From Watersipora subatra (Eukaryota; Bryozoa; Gymnolaemata; Cheilostomatida; Watersiporidae), in contig NC_088711.1 of assembly GCF_963576615.1 (NCBI RefSeq), positions 63,831,248 through 63,895,247 on the forward strand: DNA of 64,000 nucleotides, in the 5' to 3' direction. Within the stretch, counting starts at the first letter, position 1. Every line of letters starts with the position of its first letter. The notes below the pieces were generated by a model. The model ran no database searches. It saw only the letters and a program-made list of their open reading frames with translations, and was not told the DNA's origin. Shown here piece after piece: positions 1 to 42,330 of the stretch. The position numbers were made by a program, and so were the translations under genes.

Positions 1-2066
1 CTTTTTATTGGCCTTTCAATTCACGTGAGAACATCACGGGACAAGACAATAACCAAATTTCATGGCTACGTCATCGAAATAAAGAGATTCCAATCTACCG
101 CGGCTTTTCGTTTTTGAGCTTTTAAAAGCTTGTAATCACATTTCTACATATTTGGCACCTACAACACAACAGAGTAAGACATGGTGAATCTTTTGATACC
201 AAATAACTGTAATGTGAATTTTATCGCAAGTCAACCTTTAACGCGGTCTTTCTACTTCGAAGTACATGTACCTATATAAAAAACTGTTTAACTTTACTAT
301 GGTAGATGAACTTTCAAAGCAACGCCATAGAAATAATTACCGTCTCAGGCTAATAGTAGTTTCTTGTTTAACGCGGTCTTAAAGAACAGTTTTCGAAGAA
401 AATGCGTATAAAAAATGGTTTGCAAGCTTGGGCCAAAGGTTATGTTTAATGAGCAAACCTTTACGCATTGCAATTGTGCTAAATGCAGCGCGTAAAAGTT
501 TTGCTCTGCCAAAAATTGTTTTGAGGCCAATATTGACTAGTTCAGTGCTCAGTAGTTCAGAAGAAAAGTAGAGGCTAGAAAATATTTTGGAAGGTATCGG
601 ACAACGAGCAGATATTTGTTCCATGGAAAGCATCAATCAGAACGCAGCTATCTGACCAAACGATGGAAATATTTTTGTTTTAAAAACGTTAAGTTTTTTT
701 TCTGCATGTAATATAAGTATGGTTCGTTTATGTCACTAGTTCATAAATATATGTTTGTATCATTTGATAGATTATCATTATATAACTTATAAATATGCAG
801 ATTTATAGCATGGTATTTAATAGCATCCTTGCGGCTATCTTAACACAGCTTACAATGGATCGATGCTCATAACTCCACTTCTATTGCATGTAAGCGGTTA
901 GTTCTGACTGCAAACTGTAGCAAACATATCAATGAGTGCAATGAGCCTTTATGCAACATTGTTGATATAGGTATAAAATAAAAATACCTTTAAATTTAGA
1001 ATGACACAAAAATTGAACATGTCAACAAATTGCAAAGAAGGACACAGGTTATAATATCATCGCAGATCAATTACAAGCAATATATATCAACTGATAGAAA
1101 TATTTCTTTGTTTCTCAATGCATATTTATTAAGAGATCTTCAACAAGTTGGTGGTAAGTTAGTTGATTTATTGCATTCAAAAGGTTTAATATCGCTCCAC
1201 CTGAAAAAGAGAGCAAAATATAGGTGACTTTCGCTGTGCTTGTAATAGGGCTAAATTTATCTTCCGAAAATTTGGACGATCCATTGAAAAAATAGGCCGC
1301 CAGCCTCTATTTAAACGCCGGCTCCAATTGATCGGCTATGTAGGAAGGGTTGAAAATCGAGCTCTATGGTGTTCAATTAGAGGTTTTACAGTAATTAGAT
1401 CCATATGTGAATTTATGTACATAAAGTGACCATAGACATTGATAGACTGCTGGTGATAAAATATAAAGACTTGCTTCCAAAGCTTCGGCTCTCTAGACTG
1501 ACCATAAACAGACATGGAGTGGTGGGAGCCAGCCGGCCTTGTGCCTTGGCAAGCTCTCGGTTTAGCTCAGCTCTACTCCATCTGAATGGCAAGATAATAA
1601 AAATATGTAATATATGTAGTAATTGGACATCGAATAAATTCAGTTGGTTGTATGGAAGCCTCATAACTTTTGTCAATTCACTGTCATTGCGAGTGCACCA
1701 CTGTTAGTTCCAATAGCTAAGCTGGTGTGTAAGGAATATTTTACTAGTAATATACGTTGCTTTTTGTCATCAGTAGACCTGTATGATATTGTCAAACTGG
1801 CTGATCGAATTCATGCAGATCCTAGTGTGTTTTCAGTTTTTAGTTTATTAAGAGAGAGGTCTACTCACTGTAGATTAATTGCAGTGTTATTTGAACCTCA
1901 GATGCAGCCATGTTTACACTTCAAATTAGTTCACATACTCTGTTACTACCTCTGATACATTTCCAACCCACATGGCAGCAGTTTCACCTAGTACAGTTGC
2001 TATAGCTCTTCGTGTGTATATACATGTAGATAATTGGTGTATAATAGCAGTTACCATTCATTGTAG
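1..2066. other. Sequence left of the first NDUFS3 exon, no gene recognised
   Basis: No convincing exon was found on either strand. The upstream NDUFS3 exon, which should end in a Y-V-Q-like tail just before residue Q of the 2067 exon, was looked for and not seen, so it probably lies left of the window with a long intron running to 2066. Positions 120-241 hold a dispersed repeat shared with 50858-50978. The motif taacgcggtctt occurs twice, near 239 and 368. Open frames around 1426-1955 show no family resemblance that I recognise. Confidence 0.6.
120..241 (+). repeat. Dispersed repeat, copy 1
   Basis: About 121 bp matches 50858-50978 in the same orientation with only about six mismatches. The shared block starts at ctttaa/tttaaa and ends in caagtcaacctttaa. 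The two ends look weakly inverted (ctttaagag against ctttaaagg), which would suit a short MITE, but the family is not recognised. Confidence 0.7.
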
Positions 2067-5000
2067 CAAGTGCAAGTGAGCCACCAAGGGGAACTCGAGT
2101 TGCTTATAGCCCCAACTGGTGTCATTCCTGTGTTGACCTTTCTCAAGGACCACCATAATGGTCAGTTTCTCAGTCTAGCCGACATTGCTGGAATGGATGT
2201 ACCTGGCCGGATACACAGGTTTGAGGTTGGATTTATCGATTTTCATCCAGTCAATTTGTACATAAACAAAGCCTGAAACAATTTTTGTTTGCATACCAGG
2301 AAAACCTATGTTTTACTTTTCACTGCTCTGTCCAAGCTCTCTATTTGCTCACAATTTTCTTATTAACGATATTGATTACTAGATGGATGTCCGTCATTGT
2401 ATGGGTAATAGAAGAAGTTTTTGCACAACAAATTTCCTTTTAATCAACATATACAGTATTTACCATTTTAACTTTTAAACGAAGGCATTTGTTTATTTCT
2501 ATGTACTGTTTAAACCAATCCGCAGCAGATTTTTCATTGCTAAAACTTGAGCGCTAAAGTGGACAGACAGAATACAGACAAACATTGAGATTTATATATA
2601 TACAGTCAAACATGGATAACTCGAACTTCAAGGGACCGAGCAAAAGTGTTCGAATTATCAGAGCATTCAAGTTATCAGAGCACTGTCACAAGTCCATATA
2701 TTTACTTATTTATCAGTAGATACATGTACATATACAAACTATAATATAAATCAAAAGCACAAATGGCTTGTTTCAAATTAAATGCTTCTAATGTAAAGTT
2801 TAAAACGTTTTCATGAAAAAGTATAGAGATTTTTCTATCACTTGAGATTGGTTTGTTGTTTGAGGTGATGTTATTGCCAGGACGTTTTTCAGATTGACAT
2901 TGGCAAAACTTGATCGTTGTTGAAATGCTCAAAAGAAAAGACATTTTTTTCTTTTGGGGTCTTACCCACGATCAATTTTGCCGTTTTTTCTTTAAGTTTA
3001 TGCAGATTACCTTACTTTACCTGAGATTCGTTAAGAGCAACACTCCGAGCCAGTTCAATTAGAAGTTTTACGAGGTTTTACGGTACATTCTATATCACTC
3101 ACACTTTTTTAATAGATACTTATTGAATGTACACACGTATTCTGTGTTTAGGTCAAACGATGAATAGTTTTTTGTAGCTCAGACAACGTATACGTTTAAT
3201 TACAACATTTTTTAAGACGTTTTAAACATTCAACATTCCGACGTTGATTCAACACGGAATCAACGTCGGAAAACTATTCATCACGGGCTAGCCGAGTCAC
3301 GCACTCAAGGATTTTCGCCACGCACATACAAAACAAAAACAACATGTGATTTTTGTTTTGTATGTGCGTGGCGAAAATTCTTGCGCGCGTGACCCGGCTA
3401 GCCCGTGCTATTCATCGAATCGCAGTATAAATCAAATTTCACCAAACTTTTAGAAAAGTCGTTGACAAAAATATTTTGCCGATGGTGGTAATAACGACGC
3501 TTATGAATTACGAAAAGATGAAGTTTACCTCTATGGCTTTGAATAAAGTGATTTTCTAAAGCGAAAACAACCGTTTCGGTAGCTGTTGGGCAAAAAAACA
3601 GTTCGAATTAACAGTGTTGAGTTCGAGTTATCTATAGCAATTTATCATTACGTGGGAACGGACCAATGGAAATGTTCGAATTAACCATGTGTTCGAGCTA
3701 TCCGTGGACGAGTTATCCATGTTTGACTGTATATAGATTGGTGATATATGTTAATTCTTATGAATTGTGAGTGTGATGAGAAGTAACTTCATCTGGATAG
3801 AGAACTTCCATGACTGACAGATTCAAATTCAGCACATGTTTATGTTATGTTAATGATTTATGTAAACATTGTTTTTGAATGGAAATTTTATGTAAGTTTG
3901 TTTTTTGGAATAGTGATAAAGGGAGAACGTTACACTAACTATTTAGCCAATGAAGCTGCTCGCAAAAAGGGCAGCACTTCTGCTGCTACTGTTCACTTTG
4001 AATGAACCACTATAAAGCTTATTTATTAGAATAATTTGCTGAAGGCCAACATCAGTTGTTTTTGTTGTACTTGCACCAACATTGATGAATGGTCCAAATG
4101 AATGCAACGTTCGCTATTCATGAATTCATTAGAATCTATTTAATTCAGTTAATGATGCCCAGAGAGTCTATAGACGCTACATTGTTTTCCTGATACATGC
4201 TCATTCATAGTTATATATAGGTAATAGCAAAGTGTTATTAGTTTTATATCAATTAGTTTGCTTTCACAAGTTCAATGCATCAGCCAACCTAACGACTCCA
4301 TGATGGCATGTGTTCTTATCAAAAACACTGCCGTCTACTTGTATTGGTCTTAAAAACCAACGTTTCATACAGATATAATATTAGAAAGCATATGATTAAG
4401 TACAGAGATACTGAGTGAGAGATTGGGAGAGGGTGGCTGTGTTGCCAGTTGCCTTAGCTAACTTATTATACATGTATATGCGACGCGGCATGCAGTTACA
4501 CTCACAACTGTGCTGCTACTGCACCATTGTAATTACCAGGTATATAAGACATGTGTGAAATGAATATTGGGGCAGTTTTAAAGTGACTCATTGCTCGGAG
4601 ATGTCAATAAACGAGTACCTTGGTTAACGAGAATTAGCTGTATTCCGTATGTCAAAATATGTACAGTATCACACTTATGTGTTACATAAAGTTTACCGGC
4701 ATGTAGATCAATTATATTTTGTCATATGATGCTACATATTTACTTACTTACTTTCTTACTTATTGGTGGTATAGAAAAGTAGTTGTTTAATGATCTGATT
4801 AAAATAGGTTAAAATAAATTGCTTTTATGGGAAATTAGTTGTTACTACTCTGTGGTTGGCCAGGTTTCCCATCAGGTCTTTCTGAAGCCAGACTTGTGCA
4901 TGTTATTTTTTTGTGTTGTAGATTATTTATAACCTGCTCTCACTCAGGCATAATGCCAGAATTAGAGTGAAAACCTATACAGATGAACTCTCCCCTATAG

Positions 5001-5762
5001 ACAGTTGCTGTTCAGTGTTCAATGCTGCCAACTGGTACGAGCGGGAGGTAGGTATTATGTAAGAATTGCTAATCACATAGCAAATATGTACCTATGAATG
5101 CGCATGTGTTTACAACTTGATATATTGTGTGAGGGCATGTATTTGTTCTTTTTGCCGTAGCATGAGAAAGTGGGCCTGTATTTATTACTTGTGTAGCATG
5201 TATGAGTGTGCATTTATTTCCTAGAACTTAGAGACCATTTTAATGTAGCTTCAAGTCATTATAAACTTCAAATTCATTTGATTTAATTAGCATGGTGTTG
5301 CCTTTTTCAGATTTGGGATATGTATGGCGTCTACTTCGCTCACCATCCAGACCTTAGACGAATTTTGACGGACTATGGGTTTGAGGGTCATCCTCAAAGG
5401 AGGGATTTTCCACTAAGCGGATATGTGGAGGTAGGTTCCTTCGTAACCAAACGATCAGTTTATCATCTGAAAGTAGCAGTGGTAGGCTATATTCTCACTA
5501 CTTCTGCTGGATATGAACATAAAGCTTAAGAACTTATATACTACAGGTTCGCTATGATGAAGATGTCAAAAGAGTCGTCTGTGAACCTCTCGAACTTGCT
5601 CAGGAGTTCAGAAAATTTGAGCTGGGAAGCGAGTGGGAGCAATTTCCTGCTCATAGAAATAGAGAGGCCAAGGTCAAACAGATATCTCGAGGAGATGCTA
5701 TTCGAAACCTTGAGGTTCCAGCATCAGAGGCCATAAAGAAGCTTACACCTCCTGAGAAGTGA
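2067..5762 (+). CDS. NDUFS3: NADH:ubiquinone oxidoreductase core subunit S3 (complex I 30 kDa), 3' four exons
   Basis: Core subunit of the mitochondrial complex I Q-module, matrix side of the inner membrane. Exons read 2067-2225, 4922-5047, 5311-5430 and 5547-5762 (stop TGA at 5760-5762). All junctions are phase 0 with GT/AG borders, giving 206 residues without frame breaks. The translation carries the family's most conserved block, [15 protein letters not shown], preceded by [20 protein letters not shown] and followed by [20 protein letters not shown], so identification is secure. The C-terminus is slightly longer than in vertebrates and ends in TPPEK. The N-terminal part (mitochondrial presequence and first strand region) is not visible. 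A possible poly(A) signal ATTAAA lies at 5876-5881, about 115 nt past the stop. The neighbouring receptor gene converges on it from the right, about 680 bp away. Confidence 0.96.
2603..3729. mobile_element. TA-flanked MITE (Tc1/mariner-pogo type), 1127 bp, in NDUFS3 intron
   Basis: The ends are inverted copies: CAGTCAAACATGGATAACTC at 2603 and its complement finishing at 3729. TA dinucleotides stand directly outside at 2601-2602 and 3730-3731, the target preference of Tc1/mariner/pogo transposons. Longer subterminal similarity exists (tcgaact and tcgaatta blocks near both ends). No transposase frame is present, so it is non-autonomous. It carries an insertion of a second MITE (3282-3407) and a hairpin at about 3239-3270 (gacgttgattc with its complement). 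Confidence 0.88.
3282..3407. mobile_element. hAT-type MITE nested in the TA-flanked MITE
   Basis: A 126-bp foldback unit with arms of nearly 60 bp starting CACGGGCTAGCC and ending in the exact complement GGCTAGCCCGTG. It is flanked directly by the 8-bp repeat ctattcat at 3274-3281 and 3408-3415. An 8-bp target duplication with short CAC-starting inverted ends is what hAT transposition leaves. The arms still match at most positions and the duplication is perfect, so the insertion looks fairly recent and postdates the host MITE. Confidence 0.9.
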
Positions 5763-6445
5763 CATTGTATTAGTCGCGTTTACCATTTGCACAAATTTTT
5801 ATGTCGTCCGCATCATACTGTGTTTGTATATGAGAATGAGTGTCAAACGGTATGTGAGGTGAAGGTAGTTTATTTATTAAAACAAATGGTTCATAAAATA
5901 CACTAAACTCAATTCTTGCTCTGTTATTTCTGATCAGGTAGAAAAATGTCAGTACATGTATTTACTTGTCTCAAAGTGTTTGGTGAGTGTGTTTAGTTGT
6001 TTTGGTGTCACTCCAACTCTTGCGCAGCAGATAGTGATTCTTGATAAGCTGCCCTTCTTGGAATAGGCCTGATGGTATATGCTGCTCCTATCAAATAACA
6101 GCACAGTTCTTTGGATATGCGAATAGCCATAGTTTGTAATTGAATCCTTCAAGCGTGTATGAGCACCTATTATTTGGATATTAACACTCTTATATATATA
6201 TACATGTATGTATCTTGTTAAAAGTCATGTCACTGCCATGCTTTATTCGAATATATGTCCCTAATTCTTAAGACCAATCTAAGTGTGTATTCATGGTAAA
6301 TGACTACTTTTTGTCATGAAAACAACTCCACTGTCATGCATATTCATACAACCAATTACAGAGGAGCACCCTTCATTTTACATTATGCTATGCTATCAAG
6401 ACAATACACTCTTAAATACACAGTAAAGGGCTGAATCTAAGATAA
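5763..6445. other. Intergenic gap between convergent genes
   Basis: About 680 bp separates the NDUFS3 stop from the receptor stop. The minus-strand poly(A) signal AATAAA (complement of 6242-6247) lies about 200 nt past the receptor stop. No further gene is visible. Confidence 0.6.
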
Positions 6446-37069
<30,624 letters not shown>

Positions 37070-37900
37070 CTTTATTATTTCACGTTTCCTAGTTTACAGC
37101 AGTTAACCCTGATAGATCAGACCAACTGCTTTACATGTCTGTCGAACCTTGTGAATAGTTAACAAGCTATTTTTCACTTGCATATGTGAATACAATAAGA
37201 GTCACTTACTCATGACGAGCCACCAAGCATCACTAGGTGATCATATAAAATCATGTGTTGAACTAGGTTGCATATTTTGGAAATATTTAGTGTGAAATGT
37301 TGGTTACTCAAATCAGACATTGAAAGCATAAAGTTACCTGTACTAAGCTTTTTCAACTTTTTCGAAGTTTTTTTTCAAATTTTACAATCATTCTGGCTAC
37401 TGGTCTTAGGGAATCAGCTATCAATGGTACTATCCCATGATAGTTAATTTCCCTAAGCTTTTTAGCTGTGATCTAATTTTTATATGTTTTCAGCTCACGT
37501 TGGTAGCCGAGTCTTTATTAAAAAGGCAAATAATTATGATAAAAACAAGGTTTAGGTAGCTTCATGTAAATGGATATTATTCTGTCAACGAGCCTGATCT
37601 GCAAAGTAGTAAACAGTTGTCAAGTGCAAGACTTTACTTACAGAGTTGCTCACTTACCAAACTGAAAATCAGCAATTACAATGTGCACTTGCAGTAAAAA
37701 TGGGATTATACTCCAACAAAGCATGCTTTAGGACTAGACAACTTTTGATGCTGCTTCTTCACTACCAACAATAGATAGAGATTGAAATACTGCAAATAAT
37801 GATAAAAGATATACATTGTATTTATATTAAATTTTTCTTTATAATATGTTGTAGATAATTGAATGAAAATAGGCTGTAATGCAACCTATACAGGGCATTA
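37070..37900. other. Upstream region of the receptor gene
   Basis: No exon is identified with confidence. The promoter and first coding exon of the receptor would be expected here or beyond the repeat arrays. No strong TATA box or CpG-rich block stands out. Confidence 0.4.
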
Positions 37901-37925
37901 CAGTTTATTTATAGACTATATTTAC

Positions 37926-38556
37926 TATGGTGCGTATGTGTGTGTATGTATGCATGTGTGTATGCATGTGTGTATGTATGTGCGTATGTATGTGTGTATG
38001 TATGTGGGTATGTATGTGTGTATGTATGCATGTGTGCATGTATGTGTGTATGTATGTGCGTATGTATGCATGTATGTATGTGTGTATGTATGTATGTGTG
38101 TATGTATGTATGTGTGTATGTATGTATGCATGTGTGTATGTATGTGTATATGCATGTGTGTATGTATGTGTGTATGTATGTGTGTAGGTATGTGTGTATG
38201 TATGCATGTGTGTATGTATGTATGCATGTGTGCATGTATGTATGCGTGTATGCATGTGTGTATGTATGTATGCATGTGTTTATGTATGTATGCATGTGTG
38301 TATGTATGTATGTGTGTCTGTATGTATGCATGTATATATGTGCGTGTATGTGCGTGTATGTGCGTGTATGTGTGTATGTATGCATGTATGTATGTGTGTA
38401 TGTGTGTATGCATGTGTGTATGTATGTGTGTATGTATGTGTGCGTGTATGTATGTATATGTGTATGTATGTGCATGTATGTATGCATGTATGTGTGTATG
38501 TATGTGTGTATGCATGTATGTATGCATGTGTGTATGTGTGTATGTATGTGTGTATC
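37926..38556. repeat. (TATG)n-type array with higher-order variants
   Basis: About 630 bp of tatg/tgtg/catg tetranucleotides. The 4-bp period leaves all frames open, which produces long Cys/Met/Val or His/Thr/Ile frames on both strands; none is a gene. Confidence 0.97.
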
Positions 38557-38682
38557 AGTACTGTATTGTCATATTAGGAGACTCCGGAACTATCCGGAGC
38601 ACTTTTCCTCTGTCAAAATTTCGGAAATTGCGAAATCAGCATAGTGTACCTAGTGGAAGTCAGTACGTGGCACTAAAATTCA

Positions 38683-39697
38683 CAGGCCCGTATTCCCTGA
38701 TGCGGCTGGGCAGCTGAGTCGCCCCCACTTTGTTGTGATCTTAGGCGGCTAATTAGTAAGAGTTTCAGTCTAAGCTCATTCACTTGGAATTTCCAACAAC
38801 TAATTACTTAGCGCTCTAGCGCAACGTTGCGCTCTAGCGATGAGGTAGAGAAGCTCACTAATCTAGTACATATTGGTTTTGCCTGCCACCAATGCAGTGA
38901 GTGAGAAATACTTTTCTGCATTGAAGCGAATCCAAACATCGATGAGGAACACCATGGGGCAGGCTGTCTAAATAATCTTCTAATATTACACATATATAAA
39001 GATGTTGAAATAGATACAGAATCAGTTGTGAAAGATTTCTGCCATGGACATATTGACAGAAGAAGAGCTTTTTAAAAGACAAGTGTCAGGCTATAACACT
39101 CAATCTTCTATGTACACATGTACATGTATGTTTGTGTTTGCAGGCCAAGTTTGTTGCTCATTGTATTCCTAGGTGGCCATAATTTAAACATAGTAAGTTT
39201 TAAGCAGGCCAAGTAATCTATTTGTTGTCTTTCCCTGGTGCATGTAATATATTATTTAAACTTATTTTTGAAACTGAAACAGGTGCTCTTAAATTTAGTT
39301 TAAAAAAAACAAGTGTCAAGCTATAACAATCAATCTTCTATGTACACATGTACATGTATGTGTATTTATGAATATAAATGTAAATATACATATATATGGT
39401 TACAACTCAAAATCATGTAACTCTGTAGCTAGCTCTCTTTGCAAGACTTGAAATGACTCACCTTGGCAGGACCTGAATATCCACCTTAAATAATACAAGA
39501 TACACTTTAAAATGCTCTAATCTTGCTCTTAATTCTCAAAATTTTTTAGGGGAGCGCCCCCGAACCCCCCCTTCTCTGGGAGGGTGCTTCATCTCCCCTC
39601 CCAGACCCTCCCCCGCTCAGCCGAGTCGGGGCTTCTGCCCTCTGGCAACTAGTAATTGACAGTCTCCTGACCACTTTTTTTTGGACAATACAGCCCT
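38683..39697 (+). mobile_element. hAT transposon relic B
   Basis: Around 38888-38970 the translation reads SEKYFSALKRIQTSMRNTMG, the start of the hAT C-terminal dimerisation domain. The following bases match relic A through EIDTESVVKDFCHGHI. Candidate inverted ends are CAGGCCCGTATTCCCTG at 38683 and the complement-like ggacaatacagccctg ending 39697. A 16-bp palindrome agcgcaacgttgcgct lies at about 38818. A GC-rich block (gagcgcccccgaaccccc) occurs near 39553. Two frames are needed even in the short conserved part, so it is inactive. It lies between two long tetranucleotide arrays. Confidence 0.72.
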
Positions 39698-39701
39698 GGT
39701 G

Positions 39702-40672
39702 TATAAGTACGTATGTATGTATGTACGTATGTACGTACGTACGTATGTACGTATGTATGTACGTACGTATGTATGTACGTATGTATGTACGTATGTATGT
39801 ACGTATGTATGTACGTACGTATGTATGTACGTACGTATGTATGTACGTACGTATGTACGTACGTATGTACGTACGTATGTACGTACATATGTATGTATGT
39901 ATGTACATACGTATGTACGTACGTATGTACGTACGTATGTACGTACGTATGTATGTACGTACGTATATACGTATGTATGTACGTACGTATGTACGTACGT
40001 ATGTACGTACGTATGTACGTACGTATGTATGTATGCATGTATGTGGGTATGTATGTATGCATGTATGTGGGTATGTATGTATGCATGTATGGATGCATGT
40101 ATGTGGGTATGTATGTATGCATGTATGGATGCATGTATGTGTGTATGTATGCATGTGTGTATGCATGTATGGATGCATGTATGTGTGTATGTATGCGTGT
40201 GTGTATGCATGTGTGTATGTATGTGCGTATGTATGTATGTATGTATGTATGTATGTATGTATGTATGTATGTGTGTATGTATGTGTGTATGTATGTACGT
40301 ATGTATGTATGTATGTATGTGTGTATGTATGTGGGTATGTATGTGTGTATGTATGCATGTGTGTATGTATGTGTGTATGTATGTGTGTGTGTATGTGCGG
40401 GTATGTATGTGTGTATGTATGTGTGTATGTATGTGTGTATGTATGTATGCATGTATGTATGTGTGTATGTATGTGCATGTATGTATGCATGTATGTGTGT
40501 ATGTATGCATGTATGCATGTATGCATGTATGCATGTATGTGTGTATGTATGTGCATGTATGTATGCATGTATGTGGGTATGTATGTGCATATGTATGCAT
40601 GTGTGTATGTATGCGTGTATGTATGCATGTGTGTAGGTATGTGCGTATGCATGTGTGTGTGTATGTATGTAT
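39702..40672. repeat. (GTAC/GTAT)n grading to (TATG)n array
   Basis: The first 330 bp are acgt/atgt alternations (tacgtatgtacg), which are self-complementary; the rest resembles the 37926-38556 array. All frames are open on both strands over almost 1 kb because of the 4-bp period; these frames are artefacts. Confidence 0.97.
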
Positions 40673-42330
40673 AGACACATTCAGCTTAGTTCATATTGCT
40701 AATCCTTTGGCTGTGTGTGCATCGGATGGTGGACGCGGTTGTATGTAATAATAATTGCAATCCTAACGCGGCCATGTATAAATTGGCAATAATTTGACAC
40801 ACTATTTCAATTTGCTGCATGCAGTTTACCTACGTTGCTTTTAATTTTTTTTCATTCTCTAATAGCTTTTACTAAATTGTATTTGCTTTTAGAACTCAAG
40901 AACTGGGTGCCACATTCTGCTCAGCTAGTGGCAACTATTGTCATCAAAGAGCCAGAGGAGCTCAGAGAAGGCCTCTTCAACAAACTGAAAAATAAAGACT
41001 GCATCTTCAGTGTGTGATGTTGGCTTAGCGGGTGAACTACTCAAGTATCACGAGTTGGTGGCTACACATAAAAGTAATTTCACCTGTATCATTCTATTGT
41101 GGCTGTTCGTACATGTCAGCTGGCAAAAATTATTGTTTTTAAGGCTGTTGCTTTTGCTGCCGTAATTGCAGGCTATGTGTAGTGATGTGTTGACTAATCC
41201 GATGTGATATCCCTTTAGTGTTGGTTATGATGCAAATCTGGTAGCTAGATTCTATAAATAAAAATATCATGCTCTGGTGCTGTTCAATAAGCGTTCTGGA
41301 CAAACAAAGAAACTTGATTGTCATCACTGAAAACTTTTACACAGCTCCCTGTATAGAGTGTTGAAGTAGGTACAAGAGGCAAATGACTGAGTTGGCAAAA
41401 ACTATGGGGATTTTATACACTCTGTCTGCAACCAGTGCCCCGGTGGACCGCGTATGTAATTATGAGGTCATCATTGTGCTCTCAATAAATTGAGGATGAC
41501 CCTATCAATTTAACAAAAACTTATATTTTGTAATTGAATCCACCAAGGACATTGAGAAACTCTCATATGATATATGACAAAATAAACTGCAACAATCAAT
41601 GTTTATTTTATTTCTAAGCTTGTTTTACATAGAAGTCATCTAACAAGGTTTGTCTGGGTGAACAACTTCTATTAAGAGCAAAGGCTGAACAGGCTAGCTA
41701 GTGGGCAAATAGCAAATTGGTGGAGAATTGATTTTGCCTAAAAAACTGAATTGAACCGATTCATTGGAAGTTAGGATAGCTAAAAAAGTAAAAATTATAT
41801 GATAGTGTTTTGCTTCTTGAATTAACATGAATCGATTCTCATCTGATTTATGATGCAAAAGATTCGGAAATTGAATGGGTAATTTGTAGATGAGCATTGG
41901 ATTGAATCAAAAACATTTTTTAAACTCTTAAAATATTTCTGTGAGAAATACAACCGACATTATAGATAAATCAGATAAATTTCTATGAGCAGTGAGTTGA
42001 AAAACATTTTCAAAGTTTGGAGTTAGTTACTCCGTGCTTCTATAACTCCAGTATTTCACCTTGACTTGTCAGTCAGGCACTACTAAAGCGAATCTTAGTC
42101 TAAGTAAATCAGAGACTTTTACCGCATTGAAAGCCGAGCCGATTCGAAGATTTGGTAATAAAATTCTCGGACTTCGTATGTACATAATTGAGAAATGCTG
42201 AGGCAGGCGGTGCTACTCCGCTGGATTTAACAGTGAATGCGGTATTATTGCACGGTCTACCTGTGGTTGTACACGCGTAAACTGCTTTTAGAAGTGTCTC
42301 GTCAAATATACAATTATATAAAGTCAAGTT
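40673..42330. other. Intergenic region upstream of the FAM117-family gene
   Basis: A short open stretch at about 40889-41017 (ELKNWVPHSAQLVATIVIKE, ending DCIFSV) follows an AG and a T-rich tract. It could be an orphan exon or a transposon fragment, but nothing confirms it. The remaining sequence to 42330 shows no gene. Core promoter elements of FAM117 are not evident. Confidence 0.45.

Noticed and set aside
1426-1955. Open frames upstream of NDUFS3, considered as its missing exons
   Set aside because: No resemblance to the NDUFS3 N-terminal region and no donor that fits the phase 0 exon at 2067.
37863-40748. Open frames of 200-370 codons rich in Cys/Met/Val/Tyr or His/Thr/Ile/Tyr on both strands
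   Set aside because: They are produced by tetranucleotide arrays that leave every frame open on both strands; there is no start context, intron structure or family resemblance.
40835-41017. Short plus-strand frame ending in DCIFSV, considered as a gene end
   Set aside because: No neighbouring exon, no family resemblance and weak splice context; kept only as a remark in the intergenic entry.
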